A DNA stretch of 64,000 nucleotides from an uncultured Oscillospiraceae bacterium (GCA_934591845.1 CAKTPO010000008.1:1-64000), one strand, 5' to 3'; counted from the stretch's first letter, positions 18,034 to 26,202 are shown. A program made the numbers and translations. Notes: generated by a model not told the origin, from the letters alone.

Positions 18034-18859
18034 AAACACCCAGGAGCGGGTGCTTTCCGCCCTGTATGACCACGCCGCCGGACGGGCGGTGCTGAAAGTC
18101 CTTACCGCCCCCTGGGTCTCCCGGGCGGGCGGCGCGGTATTAAGCACCAAAGCCTCCCGGGTGTTTATAAAGCCCTTTGTTCGCCGGGCGGGCATCCCTC
18201 TGGAGGACTTTCTGGGCGCGCCTTACAATAGCTACAATGATTTCTTTTGCCGGAAAATCAAGCCCGAACTGCGGCCTGTGTCCATGGACCCGGAAGAATT
18301 CATCAGCCCCTGCGACAGCCGCCTGACGGCCCTGGCCATTACCCCGGAACAGCGGTTTTTCCTGAAAGGAAGCACCTACACCCTGGAATCCCTGCTGCGT
18401 GACCCGGATTTGGGGCAGCAGTTCTCCGGGGGCTGGTGCCTGATTTTTAGGCTTTGCGTGGATGACTACCACCGGTACTGCTATGTGGACGATGGAGAAA
18501 AGGGCGAAAATGTGGTCCTTCCCGGCGTGCTGCATACGGTGAACCCCATTGCCTGTGACCACTACCCCATTTACAAGGAAAACGCCCGAGAGTATTCTGT
18601 TCTGCAAACAAAGCAGTGGGGTCCCATCCTGATGATGGAGGTGGGTGCGCTGATGGTTGGAAAGATCGTCAACCACCACGGGGCGGCCCAGGTATTCCGG
18701 GGCCAGGAAAAGGGCTATTTCCAATTCGGCGGCTCCACAGTGGTGCTGCTGGTGGGAAAAGACCGGCTGGCACTGAATGAAGAAATCCTGGAAAACTCCC
18801 AAAAGGGCCTGGAAACCCGGGTGCTGTATGGGCAGTCCATCGGTAGAAAAACAAAATAA
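17999..18859 (+). CDS. psd: Phosphatidylserine decarboxylase
   Basis: A 286-residue proenzyme that decarboxylates phosphatidylserine to phosphatidylethanolamine. Conserved parts are NDFFCRKIKP, FRLCVDDYHRY (catalytic Asp-His region), the histidine in VNPIACDHYPIYKENARE and the self-cleavage motif FGGST near residue 249, where Ser becomes the pyruvoyl group. It lacks an N-terminal TM, as in type II enzymes. The ATG at 17999 has GGAGG 9 nt upstream inside pssA. Its stop lies 2 bp from the stop of the convergent carboxypeptidase gene, so there is no room for a terminator. Confidence 0.92.
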   Translation: MNCKKTSRPSPENTQERVLSALYDHAAGRAVLKVLTAPWVSRAGGAVLSTKASRVFIKPFVRRAGIPLEDFLGAPYNSYNDFFCRKIKPELRPVSMDPEEFISPCDSRLTALAITPEQRFFLKGSTYTLESLLRDPDLGQQFSGGWCLIFRLCVDDYHRYCYVDDGEKGENVVLPGVLHTVNPIACDHYPIYKENAREYSVLQTKQWGPILMMEVGALMVGKIVNHHGAAQVFRGQEKGYFQFGGSTVVLLVGKDRLALNEEILENSQKGLETRVLYGQSIGRKTK

Positions 18860-18861
18860 TC

Positions 18862-20007
18862 CTACTCTTTTGCCATGGAAGCCTTCCGCAGGATCAGCAC
18901 CAGCTGGTCCAGGAAGGTTTTTCGTTTTACCTCCCGGGCGGCAACCAGCGGCACTTCCAGCAGGGTTTCTTCCCCGGAGCGGAGGGTCAGGGTTCCTAAA
19001 ACCGTTCCTTTTTCCACAGGGGCTGTGCAGAACTCTTCCAGCTGAACTTTTGTGGTCAGCCCCGCTTTTTGGGCCTTTGGAATCAGAACAGAGGATTCCC
19101 CCTGCAATACTGCCTCCACCTGGGCTTCTTTCCCCAACCGCACCGGCACCTGGGCAGGTTCCAGGGTGGGGGATACCAGGGCGAAGCCTGCAAAGCCATA
19201 GTCCAGCAGCGTTTTACAGGCGGCATTCCGGATCTTGCTGCTCTCGGCCCCCATGGTCACGGCAATGAGCTCCAAATCCTCCCGCTTCGCGCTGGCCGAC
19301 AGGCAGTACCCGGCCCCGGATGTAAAGCCGGTTTTCAGCCCCGTGGCCCCGGGGTAAAACCTTACGAGCTTGTTGGTGTTGGACAGACCGAAGGAACCGT
19401 TCCGGATGGTGTCCATCCAGATGGTGGTGAATTTCCGGATGTCCGGGTGCTTTCCCAGCAGCTCCCGGGACATGAGGGCCACGTCATAGGCACTGGTTTT
19501 GTGGCTTTTGGCTTCCGGGCTGTCATCCAGGCCGGTGCAGTTGACAAAATGGGTGTCCTCCATGGAAAGCTCCTGGGCTTTTTGGTTCATCCGCTCCACA
19601 AAAGCCTCCTCGCTGCCACATAAGTGTTCCGCCATGGCACAGGCGCAGTCGTTGGCCGAGGACACGGCAATGGACTTGAGCATTTCTTCCACGCTCATTT
19701 GCTCCCCCACCTTGAGGTACACCTGACTGCCCCCTTTTTTGGCGGCGGCTTCGGAGGTGGTCACGATGTCCCCGTAGCCCAAAGTGCCGGAGTCAATGGC
19801 CTCCATAATGAGCAGCATGGTCATAACCTTGGTCACACTGGCAGGGGCCAGGGCCTCATGGGCGTTCTTTTCATACAGCACCGTCCCCGTGGCCACATCC
19901 ATCAGTACCGCACTTTTGACCGGCACATCCAGCCCCTCCCCGGAAACGCCTGAAATAAGTGTCGGAAGAACCAAAACCAGCATCAGCAACACCGTGATTC
20001 GTTTCAT
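18862..20007 (-). CDS. dacF: D-alanyl-D-alanine carboxypeptidase (class C low-mass PBP)
   Basis: A 381-residue exported enzyme trimming the terminal D-Ala of peptidoglycan stems. It has a signal peptide (about residues 1-23), then the S11 peptidase domain with SxxK (SVTK), SxN (SAN) and KTG (KTGFTSG). A C-terminal PBP5-like beta domain and an amphipathic tail for membrane attachment follow. The start at 20007 has GGGAGGG upstream; the earlier ATGs at 20046 and 20040 do not. The symbol is by similarity to spore-former DacF; it could equally be dacA or dacB. Confidence 0.88.
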   Translation of the reverse strand: MKRITVLLMLVLVLPTLISGVSGEGLDVPVKSAVLMDVATGTVLYEKNAHEALAPASVTKVMTMLLIMEAIDSGTLGYGDIVTTSEAAAKKGGSQVYLKVGEQMSVEEMLKSIAVSSANDCACAMAEHLCGSEEAFVERMNQKAQELSMEDTHFVNCTGLDDSPEAKSHKTSAYDVALMSRELLGKHPDIRKFTTIWMDTIRNGSFGLSNTNKLVRFYPGATGLKTGFTSGAGYCLSASAKREDLELIAVTMGAESSKIRNAACKTLLDYGFAGFALVSPTLEPAQVPVRLGKEAQVEAVLQGESSVLIPKAQKAGLTTKVQLEEFCTAPVEKGTVLGTLTLRSGEETLLEVPLVAAREVKRKTFLDQLVLILRKASMAKE

Positions 20008-20095
20008 AGAGCCATCCCTCCCACATTTCTGGAAAAGCATATGCACACGTAAGAATTTCTAATACATCTATCAATTTTTTGTATGGGAAACGGCC

Positions 20096-20124
20096 TTGAA
20101 GTATGATGTCAATTTTGTTATAAT
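20096..20124 (+). promoter_or_regulatory. Promoter of the hydrogenase gene
   Basis: TTGAAG (20096-20101) and TATAAT (20119-20124), spacer 17 bp. Confidence 0.75.
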
Positions 20125-20180
20125 AACTTCAAAATTACCGGTGGTATCGGAAAAACTACCGATTTTGGAGGAAAAAATCT

Positions 20181-21686
20181 ATGCGAGGAATCCCGTCCCT
20201 GATCACTGACATCCGCAAAAAGGTTTTTACGGAAGTGGCCCGCATGGCCTATGCCGGAAACGACTATACCAAGGCCGAGGACCTGCCCTATGTCATCGTC
20301 CCCGGTGACCAGCCGCTGCACCGGGAGTCTGTGTTCCTGGAACGGGCCATTGCCGGTGAGCGGGTGCGGCTGGCCATGGGCCTGTCCGTCCGGTCTGTTC
20401 AGACCCGGTCTCTGCTGACCGAGGGCATGGACCATGCCGCTATTGCCCAGCAGTATTATGAGCCGCCTCTCATCAACATCATCCCCTACGCTTGCCACGC
20501 CTGCCCCACCAACCAGTACAAGGTCACGGAAAACTGCCAGAACTGTCTGGCAGCCTCCTGCCAGCAGGTCTGCCCCCGGGATGCCATCAGCTTTGTCAAC
20601 GGCAAAAGCTTTATTGACCCCGGCAAGTGCATCAAGTGCGGCAAGTGCGCCCAGGCCTGTGATTACAATGCCATCATCCACTTGGAGCGGCCCTGCCAGG
20701 CAGCCTGCGGCATGGATGCCATCGGCATGGACGAAAACGGCAAGGCCCTGATCAATCAGGACAAGTGCGTTTCCTGCGGCCAGTGCCTGGTGTCCTGCCC
20801 CTTCGGTGCCATTGTGGACAAGGGCCAGATCTACCAGGTGGTTCGCTCCATTATGGAGGGGGAAGAAGTTTACGCCATTGCCGCCCCGGCCTTTGCCAGC
20901 CAATTTGGCAAGGATGTGACCGTAGGCCGTCTCCGGGCCGCCATCCAGGCCCTGGGTTTTAAAGACATGGTGGAAGTAGCCGTAGGCGCAGACATCTGCA
21001 CCGTGGAAGAGGCCCGGGACTTTGTGGAAAAGGTTCCCGCGGAGCAGCCCTATATGGCCACCTCCTGCTGCCCCGCCTGGCATGCCATGGTTCACAAGCT
21101 GTTTCCCGCCCAGGCCAAGAACATCTCCATGACTCTGACTCCCATGGTCTACACCGCCCGGATGGTGAAGAAAGACCACCCGGGCGCCAAAATCGTCTTC
21201 GTAGGACCCTGCGCCGCCAAGAAGCTGGAAGCCATTCGGGAGAACATTCGCTCTGATGTGGACTTTGTACTGACCTTTGAGGAGCTGCAGGGCATGTTTG
21301 AAGCCAAGGAAGTGGACTTTGAAGCTCTGCCGGAGGTTGGCTCCCTGGACGAGGGTACCGCCGCAGGCCGTGGCTTTGCGGTGGCCGGTGGCGTTGCCCA
21401 GGCTGTGGTAGACGTGGTTCACGAGACCCACCCGGATATGGACATCAAAGTGGCCAACGCCCAGGGACTCCGGGAGTGCCGGAAGCTCATGAACATGGCC
21501 AAGGTGGGCAAGTACAACGGCTATCTTCTGGAAGGCATGGCCTGCCCCGGCGGCTGCGTGGCCGGTGCCGGAACCATCCTCCCCGTAGCGGAAGCCAACA
21601 AGGCCATCGCCCAGGCCATGAAGAGTGCCACCAAAAAGAACCCCCTGGAATCCCAGTACGCCGACCTGGCCGAGAAACTGGACTAA
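20181..21686 (+). CDS. [FeFe] hydrogenase, group-B-like, monomeric
   Basis: A 501-residue protein. After about 90 residues come cysteine clusters for [4Fe-4S] centres (CHACP, CQNC..CQQVCP, CIKCGKCAQACDYNA, CVSCGQCLVSCPFGA). The H-cluster domain follows with motifs L1 TSCCPAW, L2 GPCAAKK and L3 EGMACPGGC. L1 with Ala and L2 without the usual MPC match group B rather than bifurcating group A enzymes. It probably couples ferredoxin to H2. No partner subunits or HydEFG maturases are adjacent; it has its own promoter and terminator. Confidence 0.9.
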   Translation: MRGIPSLITDIRKKVFTEVARMAYAGNDYTKAEDLPYVIVPGDQPLHRESVFLERAIAGERVRLAMGLSVRSVQTRSLLTEGMDHAAIAQQYYEPPLINIIPYACHACPTNQYKVTENCQNCLAASCQQVCPRDAISFVNGKSFIDPGKCIKCGKCAQACDYNAIIHLERPCQAACGMDAIGMDENGKALINQDKCVSCGQCLVSCPFGAIVDKGQIYQVVRSIMEGEEVYAIAAPAFASQFGKDVTVGRLRAAIQALGFKDMVEVAVGADICTVEEARDFVEKVPAEQPYMATSCCPAWHAMVHKLFPAQAKNISMTLTPMVYTARMVKKDHPGAKIVFVGPCAAKKLEAIRENIRSDVDFVLTFEELQGMFEAKEVDFEALPEVGSLDEGTAAGRGFAVAGGVAQAVVDVVHETHPDMDIKVANAQGLRECRKLMNMAKVGKYNGYLLEGMACPGGCVAGAGTILPVAEANKAIAQAMKSATKKNPLESQYADLAEKLD

Positions 21687-21740
21687 TGCACCTCTGAATC
21701 AGTTGTTTCGCTCTCAATAAGATGATTCATTGCGTATAAA

Positions 21741-21779
21741 AATCCCTCACACCGCTTTTGTTGGTGTGAGGGATTTTAT
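21741..21779 (+). terminator. Terminator after the hydrogenase
   Basis: Stem AATCCCTCACACC / GGTGTGAGGGATT with a 9-nt loop, then TTT. The left A-run lets it work in both directions. Confidence 0.9.
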
Positions 21780-21791
21780 AGGCAAATATGC

Positions 21792-21820
21792 TTGCAATCC
21801 GTTGCATGATGTGTTATGCT
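21792..21820 (+). promoter_or_regulatory. Promoter of the holin-like toxin mRNA
   Basis: TTGCAA (21792-21797) and TATGCT (21815-21820), spacer 17 bp. The predicted start near 21827 begins with GGTGCTACCAGTA, giving a leader of about 97 nt with a hairpin CTACC/GGTAG. Confidence 0.6.
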
Positions 21821-21923
21821 GTCGTTGGTGCTACCAGTACCCCGGTAGGCGGTTCCCCCTCGATCCTTTTCGGGGGTGATATACTTCTTTTGCCCCTGAT
21901 CGTAAAGAGAGGGGGTGACAGAC

Positions 21924-22016
21924 ATGAATATTACATGGGAAGAAATCTTCCAGTTTTGTACGCTCATTGTCGCTGTCATTAATCTGGTTCTCCAGACGAA
22001 TAACAAAAAGAAGTAA
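21924..22016 (+). CDS. Small holin-like type I toxin peptide
   Basis: A 30-residue peptide beginning MNITWEEIFQFCTLIVAVIN, with one hydrophobic stretch (about residues 8-24) and the tail NNKKK. Size, single TM and Lys-rich end fit the putative holin-like toxin family (Hol_Tox; TxpA/BsrG-like), which depolarises the membrane when not silenced. A strong AGGGGGTG lies 6 nt before the ATG. The mRNA ends in hairpin AAGTAACTG/CAGTTACTT, the same sequence used by the opposing antisense RNA, as in txpA/RatA. The 3' part recurs as a relic at 50175-50216. Confidence 0.72.
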   Translation: MNITWEEIFQFCTLIVAVINLVLQTNNKKK

Positions 22017-22095
22017 CTGCCTAAAGCTCCCCAGCTAACAGTTACTTCTTTTAGCAACACGGGGGGACCGACCTACTGGTAGCACCCTCTGTATC
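22000..22095 (-). ncRNA. Antisense RNA antitoxin (RatA-like)
   Basis: The minus-strand transcript is predicted to begin near 22092 from the promoter at 22127-22099 and end at the hairpin AAGTAACTG / CAGTTACTT followed by CTTTTT (about 22005). It is fully complementary to the 3' end and terminator of the toxin mRNA. Its 5' part carries GGTGCTACCAGTA, also present at the predicted 5' end of the toxin mRNA itself. Confidence 0.6.
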
Positions 22096-22098
22096 TAT

Positions 22099-22127
22099 AC
22101 TATACCCCAGTTTTGCAGTTTTGTCAA
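22099..22127 (-). promoter_or_regulatory. Strong promoter of the antisense RNA
   Basis: On the minus strand TTGACA (22127-22122) and TATAGT (22104-22099), spacer 17 bp. It is closer to consensus than the toxin promoter, as expected for an antitoxin made in excess. Confidence 0.75.
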
Positions 22128-22160
22128 CCTAGACGTTATAAGACAAAGGACCCTACCACC

Positions 22161-22679
22161 ATGATCCTTAAAACCGACAGACTTACCATTCGCCACATTG
22201 TAGCGGAGGATTGGAAAAGCATTAAAGATATTTGGGCAGATTTTAACACGTCCGCCCTTTCACGCTACGACAAACCCCACATCACCGATGATGCCGACGT
22301 TCAGCCGAGAATTGCAAAGTGGGCGGCGGCCAACAGCAGCACGGAGCATATGTTTTTCGCTGTTTGCCTTCATGATGCCGTGATCGGATACATTGCCTTT
22401 AACATCCGGGAGAACGGACATGAGATCGGCTACTGTTTCCATTCCGCATATCACGGCAAGGGCTATGCTAAGGAAAGCCACTTGGCACTCATTGACTATA
22501 TGCGCAATCTTGGCATCAAAAGGCTGACCGCCGGCACGGCACTTCAGAATAGGCCCTCCGTTGCGCTGCTCAACTCCCTGGGCTTTGAGCAGATCGAGAC
22601 AGAAAAGGTATCCTTTTACAAGGATGCGGGCGGCAAGGATATTGTGTTCGATGGCGGTGTTTTTGAGCTGCTGCTGTAA
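22161..22679 (+). CDS. GNAT family N-acetyltransferase
   Basis: A 172-residue acetyltransferase of the RimJ/RimL type (MILKTDRLTIRHIVAEDW at the N-terminus). The acetyl-CoA loop region is GYCFHSAYHGKGYAKES and the C-terminal pattern is NRPSVALLNSLGFEQIETE. It transfers acetyl from acetyl-CoA to an amine; the substrate is unknown. The ATG at 22161 has AAAGGA 10 nt upstream; the frame runs open upstream into the antitoxin promoter, which is not taken as coding. It stands alone. Confidence 0.85.
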   Translation: MILKTDRLTIRHIVAEDWKSIKDIWADFNTSALSRYDKPHITDDADVQPRIAKWAAANSSTEHMFFAVCLHDAVIGYIAFNIRENGHEIGYCFHSAYHGKGYAKESHLALIDYMRNLGIKRLTAGTALQNRPSVALLNSLGFEQIETEKVSFYKDAGGKDIVFDGGVFELLL

Positions 22680-22925
22680 GCGGGGACGGAACCGTTCCCG
22701 ATAAAAACCAGATGCGTCCCCCATTGTGTCATTCCGACCGCAGCGCCAGCGGAGTGGAGGAATCCACTACGTTGGATAATGAACCACCACAAGATAAAAC
22801 CAGCTACTCGGGAAGATTCCTCGACTCACTGCGTTCGCTCGGAATGACATGCCGGGGGGCGGTCCCGGTTGTCCGCAGGGGTTATATCCGCCACGCAGCA
22901 CAACGGCATGTAGACCGTTCCTTTT
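22680..22925. repeat. Composite nested inverted-repeat element, copy 2 (inverted, degraded)
   Basis: The core is bounded by TGTCATTCCGA (22727) and CTCGGAATGACA (ending 22849). It is flanked by GGACGGAACCGTTCCCGATA and by GTTGTCCGCAGGGGTTATA / CACAACGGCATGTAGACCG. These match the 6.6 and 43.5 kb copies in reverse orientation with more substitutions. No gene is seen here. Confidence 0.7.
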
Positions 22926-22929
22926 TCTC

Positions 22930-24669
22930 TCATTGTGCCAACTTTCCAGGAATCAAAATGACTGTACTGCTGTCTTTTTCCTGAACCAGCCATGTTTGGA
23001 CTGCCGGATTTCCCAAATCGTAGACGAAAACATATGGCTCCGTTATGGACTCCAAGGCCTCTTTTCCGGCGTTTTCAAGCTGGCGAACAGAGGCGGACAT
23101 CAGGGAATACCGAAGCTTGAAATGAAGCAACCCGTTATCCCCTTTAGGTACTAGAATACAATGTTGGCTGTTGGACGGGATGTTCTCCTCCTGTATGAGC
23201 CTGTTCATCTCCTGCCGCACAGGATCCTCCTGTGGGCCGTAACGCACAAAGAGCAGTTTTTCCCCGCAAAGCCACATTCTGCATGGAAGCAGCATCAGCA
23301 ACGCAGCCACGCACATGGTCTGCCTTTTATCAGCCATGTTCGCCTGAGATATTTCCCGAACGCACAGACTGAACAGCACATAGTTGATCACTGCCAGTGC
23401 CGTATTGGTGTACCGTACCGCACTGGGCAGTCCCTCACTTTCGATTGTACCCATGGAAAAAATATACATTGCCAAAAGGAAAAACATATAGACCCCGTAA
23501 AAACAGGCCCCAAATATCGCCGCCCGTCTTAATAGTCTCCGGTCTTTCTTCCACACCCACAAAATCAGCACCGCAACCAACATAAAGCACACGGCGCAAG
23601 CAATCGTTTTGCGGAACGTAAAAGCAAAGCGCAGCAGCTCCATTGCAATTTGCCCGATTTTTCCAATGGGGTTGTCAAAGAACGTCCTTTTGTAATTGCT
23701 CAAGGTCATTGCGTGATAAGAATTTTCCGCCGATGTATATACATTTCCATAACGCTTTCGCCACAAAAACCACGCAGCCACCGGCGAGGCGGCAAGGAGC
23801 AGTCTTTGCACATTGTTCCGGGCCGATTTCCCATTCCACAAGATCCCCGCCGAGCAAATCAGCACCATCAGCATTGCGGAGTTTTTGATTTGGGACAGTG
23901 CCACCATGTAACAGGCTCCCAGCCAGAATTCCTTGGTTCCGGTTTCTTTCAGGCAGTGATCGTTTACATACAGCAGTGTACATCCGGCAGCGACTCCTAA
24001 AACCACATCTACCCGCAAATCCAGAATGCCCAGACTGATCGAAACAAAAAACAGCATGGCAATGGCCATAAATGCGCTGACCGCTGCCATATTCTTTTTC
24101 GCCCTGCTAAAAAGTGCCGCCTCAAAGCAGAGGATCATATAGGTCTGCAAAAACATGGCCATATCCTCTGCCATGCCCATTCCAAGAAAAGACAACCCAA
24201 AATATAGATAAGTCGCAGTCCCCAGAGGATAGGCCTGGAACATAATAACCGGGTCCCGGTAGTCCGGGAAATGATGCTCTGTCACCATCTGTTTAGCGAC
24301 AAGGCCCCAGTGGGTAAAATTATCATATTCCAGCAGTACCTTCCCATAGCAGCCTACAAACGAGGCAACGGTAAAAAAGGCGAGCATGATAAATACCGGT
24401 TTCCCGTAGAATTTCAGGAATCTCACGGAACGTTCCTGTCTGATACGATTACCCAGATAGAAAAAGCCCGTCAACCACAGGCCCCAGGATGCTTCTCTCA
24501 AAAAATTCAAAATACCCGCCAGATAAAGGATGCTGATGGTCAGCACCACCGTAAGGCTAGGAAAATACGCCGGGTCAATTCGCAGTTTCCTACGAAAAAG
24601 CTCCCAGTAGCCCAAATTACATAGGCCAAATGCTGTCAGCCAGCAGAGCAATCTCAGGCAGTGTCCCAT
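22930..24669 (-). CDS. Large polytopic membrane protein, GT-C-like, unassigned
   Basis: A 579-residue protein with about 12-13 hydrophobic segments and a C-terminal hydrophilic domain of about 110 residues. An early external loop holds YDNFTHWGL, and Asp/Glu near the first loop recalls lipid-linked sugar transferases, but family membership is not proven. The ATG at 24669 has GGAGAG 7 nt upstream; ATGs at 24684 and 24696 are possible. It is read divergently from the XRE regulator across a palindromic AT-rich region, so it may be that regulator's target. AT content is higher than in neighbouring genes, which hints at transfer. Confidence 0.6.
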   Translation of the reverse strand: MGHCLRLLCWLTAFGLCNLGYWELFRRKLRIDPAYFPSLTVVLTISILYLAGILNFLREASWGLWLTGFFYLGNRIRQERSVRFLKFYGKPVFIMLAFFTVASFVGCYGKVLLEYDNFTHWGLVAKQMVTEHHFPDYRDPVIMFQAYPLGTATYLYFGLSFLGMGMAEDMAMFLQTYMILCFEAALFSRAKKNMAAVSAFMAIAMLFFVSISLGILDLRVDVVLGVAAGCTLLYVNDHCLKETGTKEFWLGACYMVALSQIKNSAMLMVLICSAGILWNGKSARNNVQRLLLAASPVAAWFLWRKRYGNVYTSAENSYHAMTLSNYKRTFFDNPIGKIGQIAMELLRFAFTFRKTIACAVCFMLVAVLILWVWKKDRRLLRRAAIFGACFYGVYMFFLLAMYIFSMGTIESEGLPSAVRYTNTALAVINYVLFSLCVREISQANMADKRQTMCVAALLMLLPCRMWLCGEKLLFVRYGPQEDPVRQEMNRLIQEENIPSNSQHCILVPKGDNGLLHFKLRYSLMSASVRQLENAGKEALESITEPYVFVYDLGNPAVQTWLVQEKDSSTVILIPGKLAQ

Positions 24670-24717
24670 GTTTTTTCTCTCCATTTCCCGTGTCATCCCT
24701 ACTTGGATGCTTAATTA

Positions 24718-24753
24718 TTAACTGTATAGGCATATAATAGCCTATACAGTTAA
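24718..24753. promoter_or_regulatory. Palindromic operator between the membrane protein and XRE regulator
   Basis: A perfect 14-bp inverted repeat TTAACTGTATAGGC / GCCTATACAGTTAA encloses ATATAATA. A further half-like site TGCCTATATA (24771) lies closer to the XRE gene, next to a -10-like TATAAT (24788-24793). It probably controls both divergent genes. Confidence 0.6.
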
Positions 24754-24817
24754 TTTTATTCTAGCATCTATGCCTATATAATTCAAGTATAATTTTACTA
24801 CACAGGCAGGAACAGCG

Positions 24818-25150
24818 ATGGATTATTACAAAATCGGGCAGCAGATCCGCAAAATACGCAAGGCCCACGGTCTTTCCCAGGAAGAGTTGGCGGAAAAAAT
24901 AGAAATTTCCGTAACTCACATGAGCCACATTGAAACAGGCAATACCAAACTGAGTCTGCCGGTATTCCTGGACATTGCACAGGTTTTAGAGGTCAGCACA
25001 GACGAACTGCTGGGAGATGCAGGATATGAAAGCAGCAGTAAAGCACTTTCGGAAATTGCCGCAGTTCTGGAACATTGCAGCGCAAAAGAAGCAAAGGTCA
25101 TTGCAGAAATCGTAAAGGCCGCAAAAGTGTCTATGGACAAATATTTATAA
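24818..25150 (+). CDS. XRE family transcriptional regulator
   Basis: A 110-residue DNA-binding protein. The HTH_3 domain occupies about residues 6-66 (IGQQIRKIRKAHGLSQEELA, then VTHMSHIETGNTKLSLPVFL). A C-terminal helical part of about 40 residues could dimerise. The ATG at 24818 has AGGAA upstream. The palindrome at 24718-24753 in its promoter is the likely operator, so autoregulation and control of the divergent membrane protein are proposed (inference). Confidence 0.88.
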   Translation: MDYYKIGQQIRKIRKAHGLSQEELAEKIEISVTHMSHIETGNTKLSLPVFLDIAQVLEVSTDELLGDAGYESSSKALSEIAAVLEHCSAKEAKVIAEIVKAAKVSMDKYL

Positions 25151-25170
25151 TTGAAGCTGCATTTAAGAAA

Positions 25171-25224
25171 AACAGGAAGCGCATCCTGCCTGGAAAATCA
25201 GGTGAGATGCGCTTCCTGTTTTTT
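25171..25224. terminator. Bidirectional terminator shared by the XRE gene and degV
   Basis: A 15-bp stem AACAGGAAGCGCATC / GATGCGCTTCCTGTT with A-run and T-run on the two sides, between convergent genes. Confidence 0.92.
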
Positions 25225-25245
25225 GAGGTTATACAGGCAGGGCCT

Positions 25246-26109
25246 TTACCGCTCCGTGCCGTAGAAGAACAGGGCCAGCATACCGGGTCCTACGTGGGCA
25301 CCGGAGAAGGGTTCGTGGGGGACGATAATTAGTTCTTTGGGTTCTGCGATGGCCCGGACCCGCTGGGAGAGCAGCTCCGCTTCTTCCGGGCAGTCTCCGT
25401 GGGAGATGGCCACCAGCCGGTGTTCCGCCCCCAGCTGCTTCTTTTCGTACATGTCTGCCAGGGCTTCAATGGCTTTTTTCCGGCCCCGGACCTTGCCGCA
25501 GGAGACGATATGGCCGTCGGCGGTGCCGTAGAGGATGGGCTTGATGTTCAGCACCGTGCCGATCATGGCGGTGGCGCCGCTGACCCGGCCGCTGCGTTTC
25601 AGGAAGTTCAGGTCGTCCACAGTAAAATACTGGCACATATGGGGTACCTCTTCGTCAAGGATCGCCCCGGCTTCTTTTGCGCTGAGGCCCTGACGGCTCA
25701 GTTCGGCGGCACGCATGGCCAGCATTCCGCTGCCAAAACCGCAGCCCCGGGAATCCACGATATGGACATACCGGTCCGGGAATTCCTCAGATAGTTCTTC
25801 CTTGGCGTTCATGGCCGCCTGATAGGTGCCGCTGATGCCGGAGGACATGGAGACATACACCGCATCCTGGCCCTGAGACAGAACCTGGCGAAAATGCTCC
25901 AGGAACAGATGGGTATTTAACAGGCTGGTGGTGATCTTGCTGCCCTGGCGCAGGGCGTCATAGTAGCTCCTGGCGTCAAAATGGTCCACGTCCCCAAGAT
26001 ATTCTTTCTGAACACCCTCTACGCAGTAGGTGCAGGGCAGCAGGGTGATGCCCTCCAAACAGGATGCGGGCAGATTGGCACTGCCGTCTGCGAATACAGT
26101 AAAAGACAT
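25246..26109 (-). CDS. DegV family fatty-acid-binding protein
   Basis: A 287-residue protein of the DegV/FakB family, which binds a fatty acid and presents it to FakA kinase. Features are the N-terminal FADGSANLP, the loop SSGISGTYQAAMNA that holds the carboxylate, VDSRGCGFGSGMLA and FLKRSGRVSGATAMIG. No fakA is in the window. The start at 26109 has GGAGG 7 nt upstream. Confidence 0.9.
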   Translation of the reverse strand: MSFTVFADGSANLPASCLEGITLLPCTYCVEGVQKEYLGDVDHFDARSYYDALRQGSKITTSLLNTHLFLEHFRQVLSQGQDAVYVSMSSGISGTYQAAMNAKEELSEEFPDRYVHIVDSRGCGFGSGMLAMRAAELSRQGLSAKEAGAILDEEVPHMCQYFTVDDLNFLKRSGRVSGATAMIGTVLNIKPILYGTADGHIVSCGKVRGRKKAIEALADMYEKKQLGAEHRLVAISHGDCPEEAELLSQRVRAIAEPKELIIVPHEPFSGAHVGPGMLALFFYGTER

Positions 26110-26139
26110 AGGTCTACCTCCGAAAGTTCTTTTCTCTTA

Positions 26140-26168
26140 AGTATAGGCGTTTTTGCCCCCAAGGGCAA
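26140..26168 (-). promoter_or_regulatory. Promoter of degV
   Basis: On the minus strand TTGCCC (26168-26163) and TATACT (26145-26140), spacer 17 bp. Confidence 0.6.
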
Positions 26169-26202
26169 GGAAAACCGTGCAGTCCCCATTCGACTGCACG
26201 GT
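26168..26202 (-). terminator. Terminator of the ricT-side operon
   Basis: Stem ACCGTGCAGT / ACTGCACGGT with a 9-nt loop, followed on the minus strand by TTTTCC. A second palindrome CCAACTCTACC/GGTAGAGTTGG lies at 26230-26254, just after the ricT stop. Confidence 0.75.

Noticed and set aside
22712..22984. Small plus-strand protein over the 22.7 kb repeat
   Set aside because: It is read entirely from the composite repeat, has no ribosome site and shows no conserved features. The same applies to small frames at 43561-43855.
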